Source of the DNA: Pseudonocardiales bacterium
GTDB lineage: Bacteria > Actinomycetota > Actinomycetes > Mycobacteriales > Pseudonocardiaceae
Reading direction: 5' to 3'
Assembly (NCBI GenBank): GCA_025465385.1
Contig: JAODNG010000537.1
Location: 1 to 11,621 of the forward strand
DNA length: 11,621 nt
Numbering within the stretch: position 1 is the stretch's first letter; each line of letters begins with the position of its first letter. The notes under the pieces are model-generated. The model was not told the origin of the DNA and made no database searches. It saw nothing but the letters and a program-made list of their open reading frames with translations. Both the position numbers and the translations under genes were made by a program. Below are positions 1-6,530 of this stretch, one piece after another.

Positions 1-261
1 GGCCGCCACTGACACTGATCAGTCACTGGGGTCTGGGGCAACACCGCGAACGACCCTTACTCTCTCGTCGAGCCGAGGGGCTGCGGGCATCAGCCCTGGT
101 AGCAAGCCTACGGGAGGCGTCAACCCGCCGGTAGACCCCACCGGCCACCGTCCTGGTCTGAGGGACGATCGTGCGAGGTGTGCTGACCTGCGCGTACGCG
201 GCGATCAGATGTCATGTCCAGGCTGACTCGTCAATGGGGCGTACGGAGCAAGTCCCGAGGC
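1..261. other. No recognisable gene
   Basis: I see no gene here. A frame is open from the window edge to a stop at 224-226, but its translation is low-complexity (rich in S, G, P, R) and matches nothing I know. A perfect 10-bp palindrome, ACTGATCAGT, sits at 14-23 inside a longer imperfect inverted repeat. It could be an operator or the end of an upstream unit. Confidence 0.5.
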
Positions 262-370
262 GCTGGCCCGCAACCGCGAAGTGTGGTAAGAACATCGCAT
301 GACTGGTGGCGCGTTTCTTGTACGCCGTCGGCATATTGACCATGGTTTGGTCTGGACTTGTGCGTGTCCG
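262..370 (+). repeat. Leader-module repeat, copy 1
   Basis: This stretch aligns without gaps to 2538-2646. I count 23 mismatches in 109 positions (about 79% identity). The repeat covers 37 nt upstream of the leader ATG and its first 24 codons. Conservation of the upstream 37 nt suggests a shared promoter or translation-initiation element as well as a shared peptide. Confidence 0.8.
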
Positions 371-412
371 TGCCCGCACTGTTCCCACCCGCACATCAGC
401 ATCATCGGCTGA
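299..412 (+). CDS. Cys-rich leader peptide A (RRHID motif)
   Basis: This 37-residue ORF lies 186 nt before the first OsmC gene. It begins MTGG, carries LVRRRHIDHGL at residues 7-17, then a cluster of four cysteines (C21, C23, C25, C28) interleaved with Pro and His. Against leader B, 9 of the first 24 codons differ only synonymously and 4 change the residue, so selection acts on the peptide. Short actinobacterial ORFs with an RRHVDLLR-like core and terminal Cys are, to my recollection, annotated as putative leader peptides of sulfur genes, and Cys-rich leader ORFs act as cysteine-responsive attenuators in mycobacteria. I infer that ribosome progress through the Cys codons reports Cys-tRNA supply. 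There is no good Shine-Dalgarno before the ATG, so the start may be leaderless or weakly initiated. Confidence 0.75.
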   Translation: MTGGAFLVRRRHIDHGLVWTCACPCPHCSHPHISIIG

Positions 413-464
413 GCATCGACCAGGGGTCTCGGCCGATCGGGCCAGATAAAAATGGCGTGGCCGT

Positions 465-498
465 GTAGTAGCCAACCGCGACTGCCTGGCGCTGCTAC
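465..498 (+). promoter_or_regulatory. Possible leader-associated hairpin
   Basis: The arms GTAGTAGC (465-472) and GCTGCTAC (491-498) pair over 8 bp with one G-U and an 18-nt loop, between leader A and the OsmC gene. No U-tract follows, so it is not a standard intrinsic terminator. It could be part of an attenuation or anti-attenuation structure, or chance. Confidence 0.3.
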
Positions 499-550
499 GG
501 ATCATCGGCGAGCGGATTGCCGACGAATCGGGCAGTCCCCGCTAGCCGAC

Positions 551-564
551 CGATACCGGTATCG
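551..564. promoter_or_regulatory. 14-bp perfect palindrome, putative operator
   Basis: CGATACCGGTATCG is a perfect inverted repeat 34 nt before the OsmC start. An AT-rich TTAATTAA follows at 573-580 and could supply a -10 element. This fits a dimeric regulator site controlling a second, leader-independent promoter. I did not find a second copy in the window, and the MarR regulator at 7527 is only one possible binder. Confidence 0.4.
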
Positions 565-598
565 TCAGTGACTTAATTAACCGAAAAAGGAGTACTCC

Positions 599-1159
599 AT
601 GGCTGTGACTAACCTCCCGGTCGACAATGGTGTCAACGTCGAGGCTTTGCTCGGCGTCCGCGACGCCTTGGCCGACACCCCCGAAATCGCGCAGTTCCAG
701 TGGCGGGCGACATGCTCGTGGGTCAAAGGCACCCACAGCAAATCCAGTGTAGACACGTTCTACGGCTTCGGAGGGGAACAACACCACAAGACGACTTTCA
801 CCTACGACGCCGATCATCCCTTGGCGTTCGCAGCCGAGGACAACGGTGTTACGCCCGTGGAGTACGTGCTAGTCGCCCTGGGTAGCTGCCTGACCGCCGG
901 AGTGGCAGCGGTCGCCCAGCAACGCGAGATCCAGTTGCGCTCGGTGCAGGCCACCATCGAAGCGGAAATGGACCTCCATGGCATTCTCGGTGCCGACCCG
1001 GAGATCCGCAACGGTTTCAACGGGATCACGGTGAAGTACAAGATCGACGCCGATGCAACCTCCGACGAGATCAGGGCCTTGGTCGCGCAGTCGCAGAAAC
1101 GCTCGGCCGTCTACGACGCCATCACCAACCCGACCAACATCACCGTCGAAGTGGCCTGA
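599..1159 (+). CDS. OsmC family protein 1
   Basis: The 186-residue product is an OsmC/Ohr-family protein, cytosolic thiol-dependent proteins that in characterised members reduce organic hydroperoxides. The fold signature is clear: TPVEYVLVALGSCLTAG (residues 85-101) holds the first conserved Cys, C97, and VYDAITNPT (171-179) marks the C-terminal element. The second Cys usual in this motif is Ser here (S169 in KRSAVYD), whereas OsmC 2 keeps it (HCPVLD), so the canonical two-Cys cycle cannot operate. An extra Cys, C39, lies in the extended N-terminus. The start is supported by the strong AAAGGAG at 586-592, which sits inside a GGAGTACTCC palindrome. The monooxygenase starts 24 nt after the stop, so they are very likely co-transcribed behind leader A. 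The substrate is unknown. Confidence 0.9.
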   Translation: MAVTNLPVDNGVNVEALLGVRDALADTPEIAQFQWRATCSWVKGTHSKSSVDTFYGFGGEQHHKTTFTYDADHPLAFAAEDNGVTPVEYVLVALGSCLTAGVAAVAQQREIQLRSVQATIEAEMDLHGILGADPEIRNGFNGITVKYKIDADATSDEIRALVAQSQKRSAVYDAITNPTNITVEVA

Positions 1160-1183
1160 TCTGGCCTGCCCTGGAGGGTACCT

Positions 1184-2443
1184 GTGCCGAAGGTGACCAC
1201 CGTGGTCATCGGGGCTGGCCACTGCGGGCTGGCCATGAGCCGCTGTCTCGCCGACCGTTCGATCGACCACGTGATCCTCGAACGGGGCGAGACGGCGAAC
1301 TCCTGGCGGACACAGCGATGGGACTCGCTTCGGCTGCTGACGCCCAATTGGCTGACCCGACTGCCGGGATATTCCTACCGGGGTGTGGAACCCGATGGTT
1401 ACATGACGGCGCCGCAGGTCGTCCAACTGATCGATGAGTACGCCGGTGTGACGGGTGCCCCGGTGCGGACCCGTACCACGGTTACGTCGGTCCGGCCTGC
1501 CGATGGTGGGTACCTCGTGGGCACCGACCAGGACTCGTGGGAGGTCCGGGCCGTGGTGTTGGCCTCGGGTGCCTGCAACACCGCTGCAGTGCCGGTGCTC
1601 CACGAGTCGGTGCCGGCCGGGATCACCATGTTGACTCCGATGAGCTACCGGACCCCAGGTCAGCTCCCCGAGGGCGGGGTGCTCGTCGTGGGGGCCTCGG
1701 CGAGCGGGATCCAGATCGCTGACGAGGTCCACCGTTCTGGCCGGGCCGTCACCTTGGCCGTCGGGGAACACGTCCGCATGCCCCGCTCCTACCGCGGCTT
1801 GGACATCCTGTGGTGGATGGACGCCTCCGGTGTGCTCGACGAGCGCTACGACGAGGTCCCCGACATCGTCAGGGCCCGCAACCTGCCGTCGATGCAGCTG
1901 GTTGGCTCGGCTAACCGGGTGACGATCGACCTCAATGCTCTGAGCGGGATGGGGGTGAGGTTGGTCGGCCGGCTTGCCGGCGTCAGGGACGGGCACGCGC
2001 AGTTCTCCGGTTCGCTGCCGAACCTGTGCGCGCTGGCCGACCTGAAGCTAGGGCGGCTGCTGGACATCCTCGACGGCTGGGCGGACGGTACCGGGTTCGA
2101 CGGGGGCGGCCCGCCGGAGCGCTTCGCCTCGACGGAGGTTCCGTCCTCCCCGCCGCTCGCCCTTGATCTGCGGAACGGCGAGATCCGCACTATCATCTGG
2201 GCTACTGGCTTTCGCCCGGACCTGTCGTGGCTCGACGTTCCGGTGTTCAACCGGAAGGGCCAGCTCATCCACGACGGCGGGGTGACCGCTTGGCCTGGTC
2301 TCTACGTTCTTGGCATGCCGTTCCTTCGGCGCCGCAAGTCAAGCCTCATCGACGGCGCCGCGGCGGACGCGTTCGATTTGACCGCCCACTTGGCGGCTTA
2401 CCTCGCCTGCCCGGCCGGCCGCGGGTTGTCCGCATGTTCCTGA
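1184..2443 (+). CDS. FAD-dependent NAD(P)-binding monooxygenase
   Basis: The 419-residue product is a flavoprotein monooxygenase of the CzcO/flavin-containing monooxygenase type. An N-terminal FAD-binding Rossmann motif, VVIGAGHCG (residues 7-15), is followed by a second dinucleotide site, VVGASASG (168-175), expected to bind NADPH, and by the ATG-type motif IWATGFRPD (338-346). The C-terminal YVLGMPFLRRRKSSLIDG resembles the FAD-contacting end of these enzymes. The GTG start has GGAGGG at 1173-1178. It follows OsmC 1 by 24 nt and precedes a sulfur-amino-acid operon. Members of this superfamily oxygenate N or S atoms or insert oxygen into ketones. An organosulfur substrate is suggested only by context and is not shown by any residue. 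Confidence 0.85.
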   Translation: MPKVTTVVIGAGHCGLAMSRCLADRSIDHVILERGETANSWRTQRWDSLRLLTPNWLTRLPGYSYRGVEPDGYMTAPQVVQLIDEYAGVTGAPVRTRTTVTSVRPADGGYLVGTDQDSWEVRAVVLASGACNTAAVPVLHESVPAGITMLTPMSYRTPGQLPEGGVLVVGASASGIQIADEVHRSGRAVTLAVGEHVRMPRSYRGLDILWWMDASGVLDERYDEVPDIVRARNLPSMQLVGSANRVTIDLNALSGMGVRLVGRLAGVRDGHAQFSGSLPNLCALADLKLGRLLDILDGWADGTGFDGGGPPERFASTEVPSSPPLALDLRNGEIRTIIWATGFRPDLSWLDVPVFNRKGQLIHDGGVTAWPGLYVLGMPFLRRRKSSLIDGAAADAFDLTAHLAAYLACPAGRGLSACS

Positions 2444-2459
2444 GCAAGCTGCTGGTGAT

Positions 2460-2481
2460 CAACCTGATCGCGGTCAGGTTG
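2460..2481 (+). terminator. Hairpin after monooxygenase, possible terminator
   Basis: CAACCTGA (2460-2467) and TCAGGTTG (2474-2481) form a perfect 8-bp stem with a 6-nt loop, 17 nt after the monooxygenase stop. There is no U-tract, as is common for actinobacterial terminators. It separates module 1 from leader B. Confidence 0.5.
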
Positions 2482-2537
2482 GGGTCCCTGATCGCCACGT
2501 GCTTACGACGAGCTGCGCAGAGGTGCCTGGTCGAGGA

Positions 2538-2646
2538 ACTGGCCGGCGACCGCGGAGTCTGGCACGAGCATTGCATGACTGGCGGCGTGTTCCTGGTGCG
2601 TCGCCGGCACGTGGACCATGGTCTGGCCTGTACCTGTGCGTGTCCG
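2538..2646 (+). repeat. Leader-module repeat, copy 2
   Basis: This is the partner of 262-370, ungapped over 109 nt at about 79% identity, and includes 37 nt before the ATG of leader B. The two OsmC genes downstream are much more divergent. Either a leader-plus-OsmC unit was duplicated long ago, or the leader has been under stronger constraint than the enzyme. Confidence 0.8.
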
Positions 2647-2658
2647 GGTTCGCGCTGA
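2575..2658 (+). CDS. Cys-rich leader peptide B (RRHVD motif)
   Basis: This 27-residue ORF ends 45 nt before OsmC 2. It reads MTGG, then FLVRRRHVDHGLACTCACP, with Cys at 19, 21 and 23 and a short GSR tail. It matches leader A mostly through synonymous differences, the direct evidence that it is translated. The spacer to OsmC 2 is too short for a classical terminator/antiterminator pair. A small stem could pair AACCT (2667-2671) with AGGTT (2691-2695), which overlaps the OsmC 2 ribosome-binding site, so translational coupling or RBS masking is more plausible here. It would control the OsmC 2-metY-CoA-binding-metX operon. The sulfur-responsive role is inferred from the leader family and from metX/metY. 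Confidence 0.78.
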   Translation: MTGGVFLVRRRHVDHGLACTCACPGSR

Positions 2659-2703
2659 TCCCACAAAACCTGCCATCAGCCGAGCACGAAAGGTTCGTCC
2701 AGC

Positions 2704-3243
2704 ATGAGTACAACGACGTCTACCACCACGTCCGACGACCGGGCCGAAGTCCTGCGCGGCGTCGTGGACACCACTGCAGCGGCAGTCTTCACCGACGCCG
2801 CGAACGCGGCTGTCGTCTTCCGCGCCGCCGGCAGGGGCGACAGCGGCGTTGCGACCGACATCCGGATCGGACGCCATGAGCTTCTGATCGACGAGCCCCC
2901 CGCGCTCGGCGGTGCCGACGCCGCCCCCAACCCCGTCGAGTTCGCCCTGGCCGGCTTGCTTTCTTGCCAGGTGGTCACCTATCGCTTCTGGGCGGCCAAG
3001 CTGGACATCCCGCTTGACGATGTCCAGGTCGAGGTCGAAGGTGACCTGGACGTGCGGGGGTTCTTCGGCTTGGAGGACGGCGTCCGCTCCGGTCTCGGTG
3101 AGGTGCGGGTAAAGGTCAGGTTGACCGGTCCCGCGTCGCCGGAGCAGTACCGTGAGCTGCAGGCTGCGGTTGATCAGCACTGCCCGGTGCTCGACCTGTT
3201 CTCCAACCCGACATCGGTGCGCACCGAGCTTGTCGCGAGCTGA
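2704..3243 (+). CDS. OsmC family protein 2
   Basis: The 179-residue product is an OsmC-family protein with both conserved cysteines: C88 in PNPVEFALAGLLSCQV (residues 76-91) and C160 in HCPVLDLFSNPT (159-170). In characterised relatives these form the thiol/disulfide centre that reduces organic hydroperoxides. The central GDLDVRGFFGLEDGVRSGL matches MDLHGILGADPEIRNGF in OsmC 1, so the two are paralogues. The N-terminal 12 residues are Ser/Thr-rich and probably disordered. GAAAGG at 2688-2693 is the ribosome-binding site. It is the first enzyme gene after leader B and lies 31 nt before metY. A role in handling reactive thiol or persulfide species during sulfur assimilation is plausible but unproven. 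Confidence 0.9.
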   Translation: MSTTTSTTTSDDRAEVLRGVVDTTAAAVFTDAANAAVVFRAAGRGDSGVATDIRIGRHELLIDEPPALGGADAAPNPVEFALAGLLSCQVVTYRFWAAKLDIPLDDVQVEVEGDLDVRGFFGLEDGVRSGLGEVRVKVRLTGPASPEQYRELQAAVDQHCPVLDLFSNPTSVRTELVAS

Positions 3244-3274
3244 CGGCGAGCGATCGACACCGCCCGGAGGAGCG

Positions 3275-4567
3275 ATGGATCGTCAGTGGGGTTTCCGCAC
3301 CCGCGCCGTGCACGCCGGCGCGATTCCCGACGCGGCCACCGGTGCCCGGGCGGTGCCGATTTACCAGAGCACAAGCTTTGTCTTCGAAGACACCGACGAC
3401 GCGGCTAGTCTGTTCGCGCTGCAGAAGTTCGGCACCATCTACAGTCGGATTTCCAACCCGACGGTCGCGGCGTTGGAAGAGCGACTGGCCAGTCTGGACG
3501 GCGGACTCGGCGCGGTATGTACCGCCAGTGGGCAGGCTGCCGAGTTCCTCACCTTCGCCTGCCTGGCCGGGACAGGCGACCAGATCGTCGCCGGGGCCGG
3601 GCTCTACGGCGGGACGATCACTCAGTTGGACGTGACGCTGCGCCGATTCGGCGTCGACACCGTGTTCGTGCCCGGAGCAGAGCCGTCAGCGGTTGCCGCG
3701 GCGATCACCGAGAACACCAAGCTGGTGTTCGCCGAGGTGATCGCCAACCCGTCAGGAGAGATCGCCGACATCGCGGCATTGGCCGATGTGGCTCACTCGG
3801 CGGGTGTGCCCTTGGTGATCGACGCGACCCTGGCCACCCCATTCCTCTGTCAGCCGATCGAGCACGGCGCAGACATCGTGATCCACTCAGCGACGAAGTT
3901 CCTCGGTGGCCACGGCACCACGCTGGGCGGCGTGGTGATCGAGGCCGGCCGGTTCGACTGGGGCAATGGCCGATTCCCGGTCATGACAGCGCCGATCCCG
4001 TCCTACGGCGGGCTGACCTGGTGGGGCAACTTCCAGGAGTACGGTTTTCTGACCAAGCTCCGCGCCGAGCAGCTACGCGATATCGGCCCGAGCCTTTCCC
4101 CGATGGCGGCGTTTCTGCTGTTGCAGGGCGTGGAGACGTTGCCGCTGCGGATGGCTGCACACGTCGCGAACGCCCGGACCGTCGCCGAATGGCTCGCCGC
4201 CGACCCCCGGGTGGCCTACGTCCGGTGGGCCGGGCTGCCCGATCATCCGCACCACGACCGAGCCCGCCACTACCTGCCCCTCGGGCCGGGCGCGGTGTTC
4301 TCCTTCGGCGTGCGGGGTGGCCGCGCCGCGGGCCGGGCCTTCATCGAGTCCGTGCAGCTGTGCAGCCACCTGGCCAACGTCGGCGACGCCCGCACGCTCG
4401 TGATCCACCCCGGCTCGACGACGCACCAGCAGCTTTCGGAAGCCCAGCTGCGCGAGTGCGGGGTGCCGGCCGATCTGGTGCGGATCAGCGTCGGGTTGGA
4501 GGACGCCGATGACATCCTGTGGGACCTCGATTCGGCGCTCACCACGGCTACCAAGGACGACCGGTGA
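3275..4567 (+). CDS. metY: O-acetylhomoserine sulfhydrylase
   Basis: The 430-residue product is a PLP enzyme of the Cys/Met metabolism family. It replaces the acetyl group of O-acetyl-L-homoserine with sulfide (or methanethiol) to give homocysteine (or methionine). Visible features are the N-terminal FRTRAVHAG, the YSRISNPT phosphate-contact motif (56-63), VIDATLATPF with the PLP-ring Asp D183, and HSATKFLGGHGT with the Schiff-base lysine K208. SVGLEDADDILWDL is a typical C-terminus. Length and the GGHGTTLGGVVIEAG segment favour MetY over cystathionine gamma-synthase or MetZ. I chose the ATG at 3275 for its GGAGGAG at 3266-3272; a longer in-frame ORF from 3152 overlaps OsmC 2 and is not credible. 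The sequence VIDAT replaces the more common VDNT. It sits in an operon with metX. Confidence 0.93.
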   Translation: MDRQWGFRTRAVHAGAIPDAATGARAVPIYQSTSFVFEDTDDAASLFALQKFGTIYSRISNPTVAALEERLASLDGGLGAVCTASGQAAEFLTFACLAGTGDQIVAGAGLYGGTITQLDVTLRRFGVDTVFVPGAEPSAVAAAITENTKLVFAEVIANPSGEIADIAALADVAHSAGVPLVIDATLATPFLCQPIEHGADIVIHSATKFLGGHGTTLGGVVIEAGRFDWGNGRFPVMTAPIPSYGGLTWWGNFQEYGFLTKLRAEQLRDIGPSLSPMAAFLLLQGVETLPLRMAAHVANARTVAEWLAADPRVAYVRWAGLPDHPHHDRARHYLPLGPGAVFSFGVRGGRAAGRAFIESVQLCSHLANVGDARTLVIHPGSTTHQQLSEAQLRECGVPADLVRISVGLEDADDILWDLDSALTTATKDDR

Positions 4568-4604
4568 ATCCGCAGATGTCCTTGCCTTCACGAGGAGCGG
4601 ATCG

Positions 4605-5090
4605 GTGAACGAGGCGAATGGCCGGGTGCGGCCATCGGCCCAGCAGCGGCGGCAAATTCTACGCCGGACCCGGACCGTGGCGATGCTCGGCGCGTCACCG
4701 AACCCCTCACGGGCCAGCAACTTCGTCGCTACCTACCTGCTGGCCAGCACCGACTACGACGTCTATTTCGTCAACCCCAACGCAACCGAGATCCTCGACC
4801 GGCCGGTGTACGACTCGCTGGCCAAGCTGCCCGTCACACCCGACCTGGTAGACGTGTTTCGCAAGCCGGCCGATCTACCGCAGGTACTGAACGAGACCCT
4901 GGCCGCGGGCGCGTCCACGCTGTGGCTGCAGTTCGGGCTCTACGACGAGGACATTGCCGAGAAGGCGGAGGACGCCGGGCTGACGATCGTCATGGACCGC
5001 TGCCTGAAGATCGAGCACGCCCGGTTCCACGGCGGTCTGCACCTCGCCGGGTTCAACACCGGAGTGATCAGCTCCCGCCGCCCGCGATGA
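4605..5090 (+). CDS. CoA-binding domain protein (YccU-like)
   Basis: The 161-residue product is a single CoA_binding_2 Rossmann domain, the family of E. coli YccU. Visible motifs are VAMLGASPNPSRAS (25-38) at the nucleotide loop, YFVNPNA (54-60), VDVFRKP (82-88), LWLQFGLYDE (106-115) and VMDRCLKIEHARF (129-141). C133 lies in the conserved DRCLKIEH motif. I chose GTG at 4605 for its GAGGAG at 4592-4597; the longer ORF from 4509 overlaps metY. It starts 37 nt after metY and overlaps metX by four bases (ATGA), so it is translationally coupled to metX. Placement between two enzymes that make and use O-acetylhomoserine hints at acetyl-CoA/CoA sensing or an accessory role for MetX. No biochemical function is established that I know of. 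Confidence 0.85.
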   Translation: MNEANGRVRPSAQQRRQILRRTRTVAMLGASPNPSRASNFVATYLLASTDYDVYFVNPNATEILDRPVYDSLAKLPVTPDLVDVFRKPADLPQVLNETLAAGASTLWLQFGLYDEDIAEKAEDAGLTIVMDRCLKIEHARFHGGLHLAGFNTGVISSRRPR

Positions 5091-6199
5091 CCGCTTCGAG
5101 TACCACCGTCACGGGAGCGTGGCGCGACGGCGACCCGCCAGGACGCCGGCAGTTCGCTGCGCTGCCGAGAATGGTCCTTGAGCGCGGTGGCGCGTTGCCC
5201 CGGGCGCAGCTTGCCTACGAGACCTGGGGGCGGCTCACCCCCGAGCGAGACAATGCCGTCCTGGTGCTGCATGCCCTGTCCGGCGACAGCCATGTGGCCG
5301 GCGACGCCGAACCGGGCCACCCCACCTCGGGCTGGTGGCAGGGCGTGATCGGCCCCGGACAAGGGATCGACACCAACCGATGGTTCGTGGTGTGCCCGAA
5401 CGTGCTCGGCGGCTGCCAAGGCTCCACCGGGCCATCCTCGCTGGCGCCCGACGGGCGGCCATGGGGCAGCCGATGGCCGGCAATCACCATCCGGGACCAG
5501 GTAGCCGCCGAGGTCCCCTTGGCCGACGCCCTGGGCGTGCGGGCCTGGGCCGCCGTGGTCGGCGGGTCGATGGGCGGCATGCGGGCGCTGGAGTGGGCGC
5601 TGTGCCAGCCACACCGGGTACACCGCGCGCTCGTCCTCGCCGTCGGCGCCGAGGCCTCGGCCGACCAGATCGCGACCTGCAGAGTGCAGATCGACGCGAT
5701 CCGCGCCGACCCGAACTGGCACAGTGGCGACTACTACGACGCGCCCACCGGCCCGGCCACCGGCATGGCCATCGCCCGCCGGATCGCGCACCTGACCTAC
5801 CGAAGCGCGGCGGAGGTGGACACCAGATTCGGCCGGACTGCCACGGCCGGAGGTGACCCACTGAGCGAAGGGTTCGCCATCGAGTCGTGGCTAGACCATG
5901 CCGCGACGAGCCTGCAGGACCGCTTCGACGCGGGCAGCTACGTCGCGCTCACCGAGGCAATGAACAGCCATGAGATCGGCCGCGGCCGAGGTGGCACCGC
6001 CACCTCGCTCCGCCGGATGCGAGCTTGCCCGACGATCGTCGGAGTGGACTCCGACCGACTTTATCCACTGCACCAACAAGCCGAGCTCGCCGACCTGCTC
6101 GGCGTCGACCTGCACGTCATCAGCTCGCACCGGGGCCACGACGGCTTCCTCGTGGAGACCGATCAGGTCAATGCGGTACTGGCGGGTGCCCTCACCTGA
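5087..6199 (+). CDS. metX: Homoserine O-acetyltransferase
   Basis: The 370-residue product is an alpha/beta-hydrolase-fold acyltransferase that acetylates L-homoserine from acetyl-CoA, feeding MetY. The catalytic triad is readable: nucleophile S161 in VVGGSMGGMRALEW (158-170), Asp in GVDSDRLYP (probably D323), and H351 in SSHRGHDGFL. VLHALSGDSHVAG (60-72), WWQGVIGPG and CPNVLGGCQGSTGP are family hallmarks. The ATG at 5087 overlaps the TGA of the CoA-binding gene. The ORF is also open upstream to 4922, but that reading runs in a shadow frame. Acetyl versus succinyl specificity cannot be settled by eye; the length and the GGC.GST block fit typical MetX. It ends the operon. Confidence 0.93.
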   Translation: MTASSTTVTGAWRDGDPPGRRQFAALPRMVLERGGALPRAQLAYETWGRLTPERDNAVLVLHALSGDSHVAGDAEPGHPTSGWWQGVIGPGQGIDTNRWFVVCPNVLGGCQGSTGPSSLAPDGRPWGSRWPAITIRDQVAAEVPLADALGVRAWAAVVGGSMGGMRALEWALCQPHRVHRALVLAVGAEASADQIATCRVQIDAIRADPNWHSGDYYDAPTGPATGMAIARRIAHLTYRSAAEVDTRFGRTATAGGDPLSEGFAIESWLDHAATSLQDRFDAGSYVALTEAMNSHEIGRGRGGTATSLRRMRACPTIVGVDSDRLYPLHQQAELADLLGVDLHVISSHRGHDGFLVETDQVNAVLAGALT

Positions 6200-6236
6200 G
6201 CCGTTCGCCGACCGCGCATATCCGCCAACTCAGGTG
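6193..6236 (+). terminator. Inverted repeat at metX end, possible terminator
   Basis: CACCTGAG (6193-6200, overlapping the metX stop) and CTCAGGTG (6229-6236) form a perfect 8-bp stem with a 28-nt loop. The loop is large and no U-run follows, so termination is only plausible. Confidence 0.35.
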
Positions 6237-6357
6237 CCGCTCGACTTCGCCCCACCTGGGCACGAGCGCAGCGTCCACCGTTAGCGACACGGTGACCGCC
6301 GTGCGTCCGCATACTCGACACAAGTGGGCGAGAAGTGCTGGGCGACGACGTTCGGTA

Positions 6358-6423
6358 AGAGGCTGCTGTACAAGCGCGCAGCAGATCGACGTGCTCACAG
6401 CCCATAAGCACGATCCCAGTCTC
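6358..6423 (-). pseudogene. Decayed leader peptide D (HVDLLR core)
   Basis: Read on the minus strand, this stretch gives TGIVLMGCEHVDLLRACTAAS. It shares HVDLLR with leader C and the T-G-x-V-x-L spacing plus the ACT block with leader B (MTGGVFLV...LACTCAC). Decay is visible. The codon where ATG is expected is GAG, the RR pair is replaced by CE (TGT GAG), and a final Cys is Ser. Frames starting at TTG 6441 or ATG 6405 pass through it, so translation is not excluded. On this strand the next DNA is the 3' end of metX, so there is no target gene. It looks like the remnant of a lost divergent sulfur gene or an inverted copy. The 330 nt between metX and leader C otherwise hold nothing I recognise. 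Confidence 0.55.
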
Positions 6424-6486
6424 CGCAAGAAGGGAACTCAACGCCGGAGAATCTGCATCAATTTCCGACTGGAATCCTCAAGTCCC

Positions 6487-6515
6487 TTGACATTCTCGTA
6501 GTGATCTGGTGAACT
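6487..6515 (+). promoter_or_regulatory. Candidate promoter for leader C
   Basis: TTGACA (6487-6492) is a perfect -35 hexamer. TGAACT (6510-6515) lies 17 nt further on as a poor -10. Transcription would start near 6522, giving about 9 nt of untranslated RNA before the leader C ATG. The weak -10 keeps confidence low. Confidence 0.4.
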
Positions 6516-6530
6516 CACAATGTGAAACCG

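Noticed and set aside
452..541. Short open frame giving ANRDCLALLRIIGERIADES between leader A and OsmC 1
   Set aside because: It has no usable start codon after the upstream stop and no recognisable family; it could be an old remnant but cannot be supported.
1..598. SAM or cobalamin riboswitch before the sulfur modules
   Set aside because: I looked for the conserved cores and found none; the Cys leader ORF is the better explanation for control.
869..1996. 375-codon open frame on the minus strand opposite the monooxygenase
   Set aside because: The composition is His/Pro/Arg/Gly-rich with no family motif, and it lies antisense to a clear flavoprotein and OsmC gene; it is a GC-driven shadow.
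3152..3274. 41-codon N-terminal extension of metY
   Set aside because: It overlaps the OsmC 2 coding end in another frame, and the ATG at 3275 has an ideal GGAGGAG and the normal family N-terminus.
6301..6420. Plus-strand CTSAQQIDVLTAHKH, loosely like an RRHIDLLR leader
   Set aside because: This is the antisense reading of the minus-strand HVDLLR relic, which fits the family far better.
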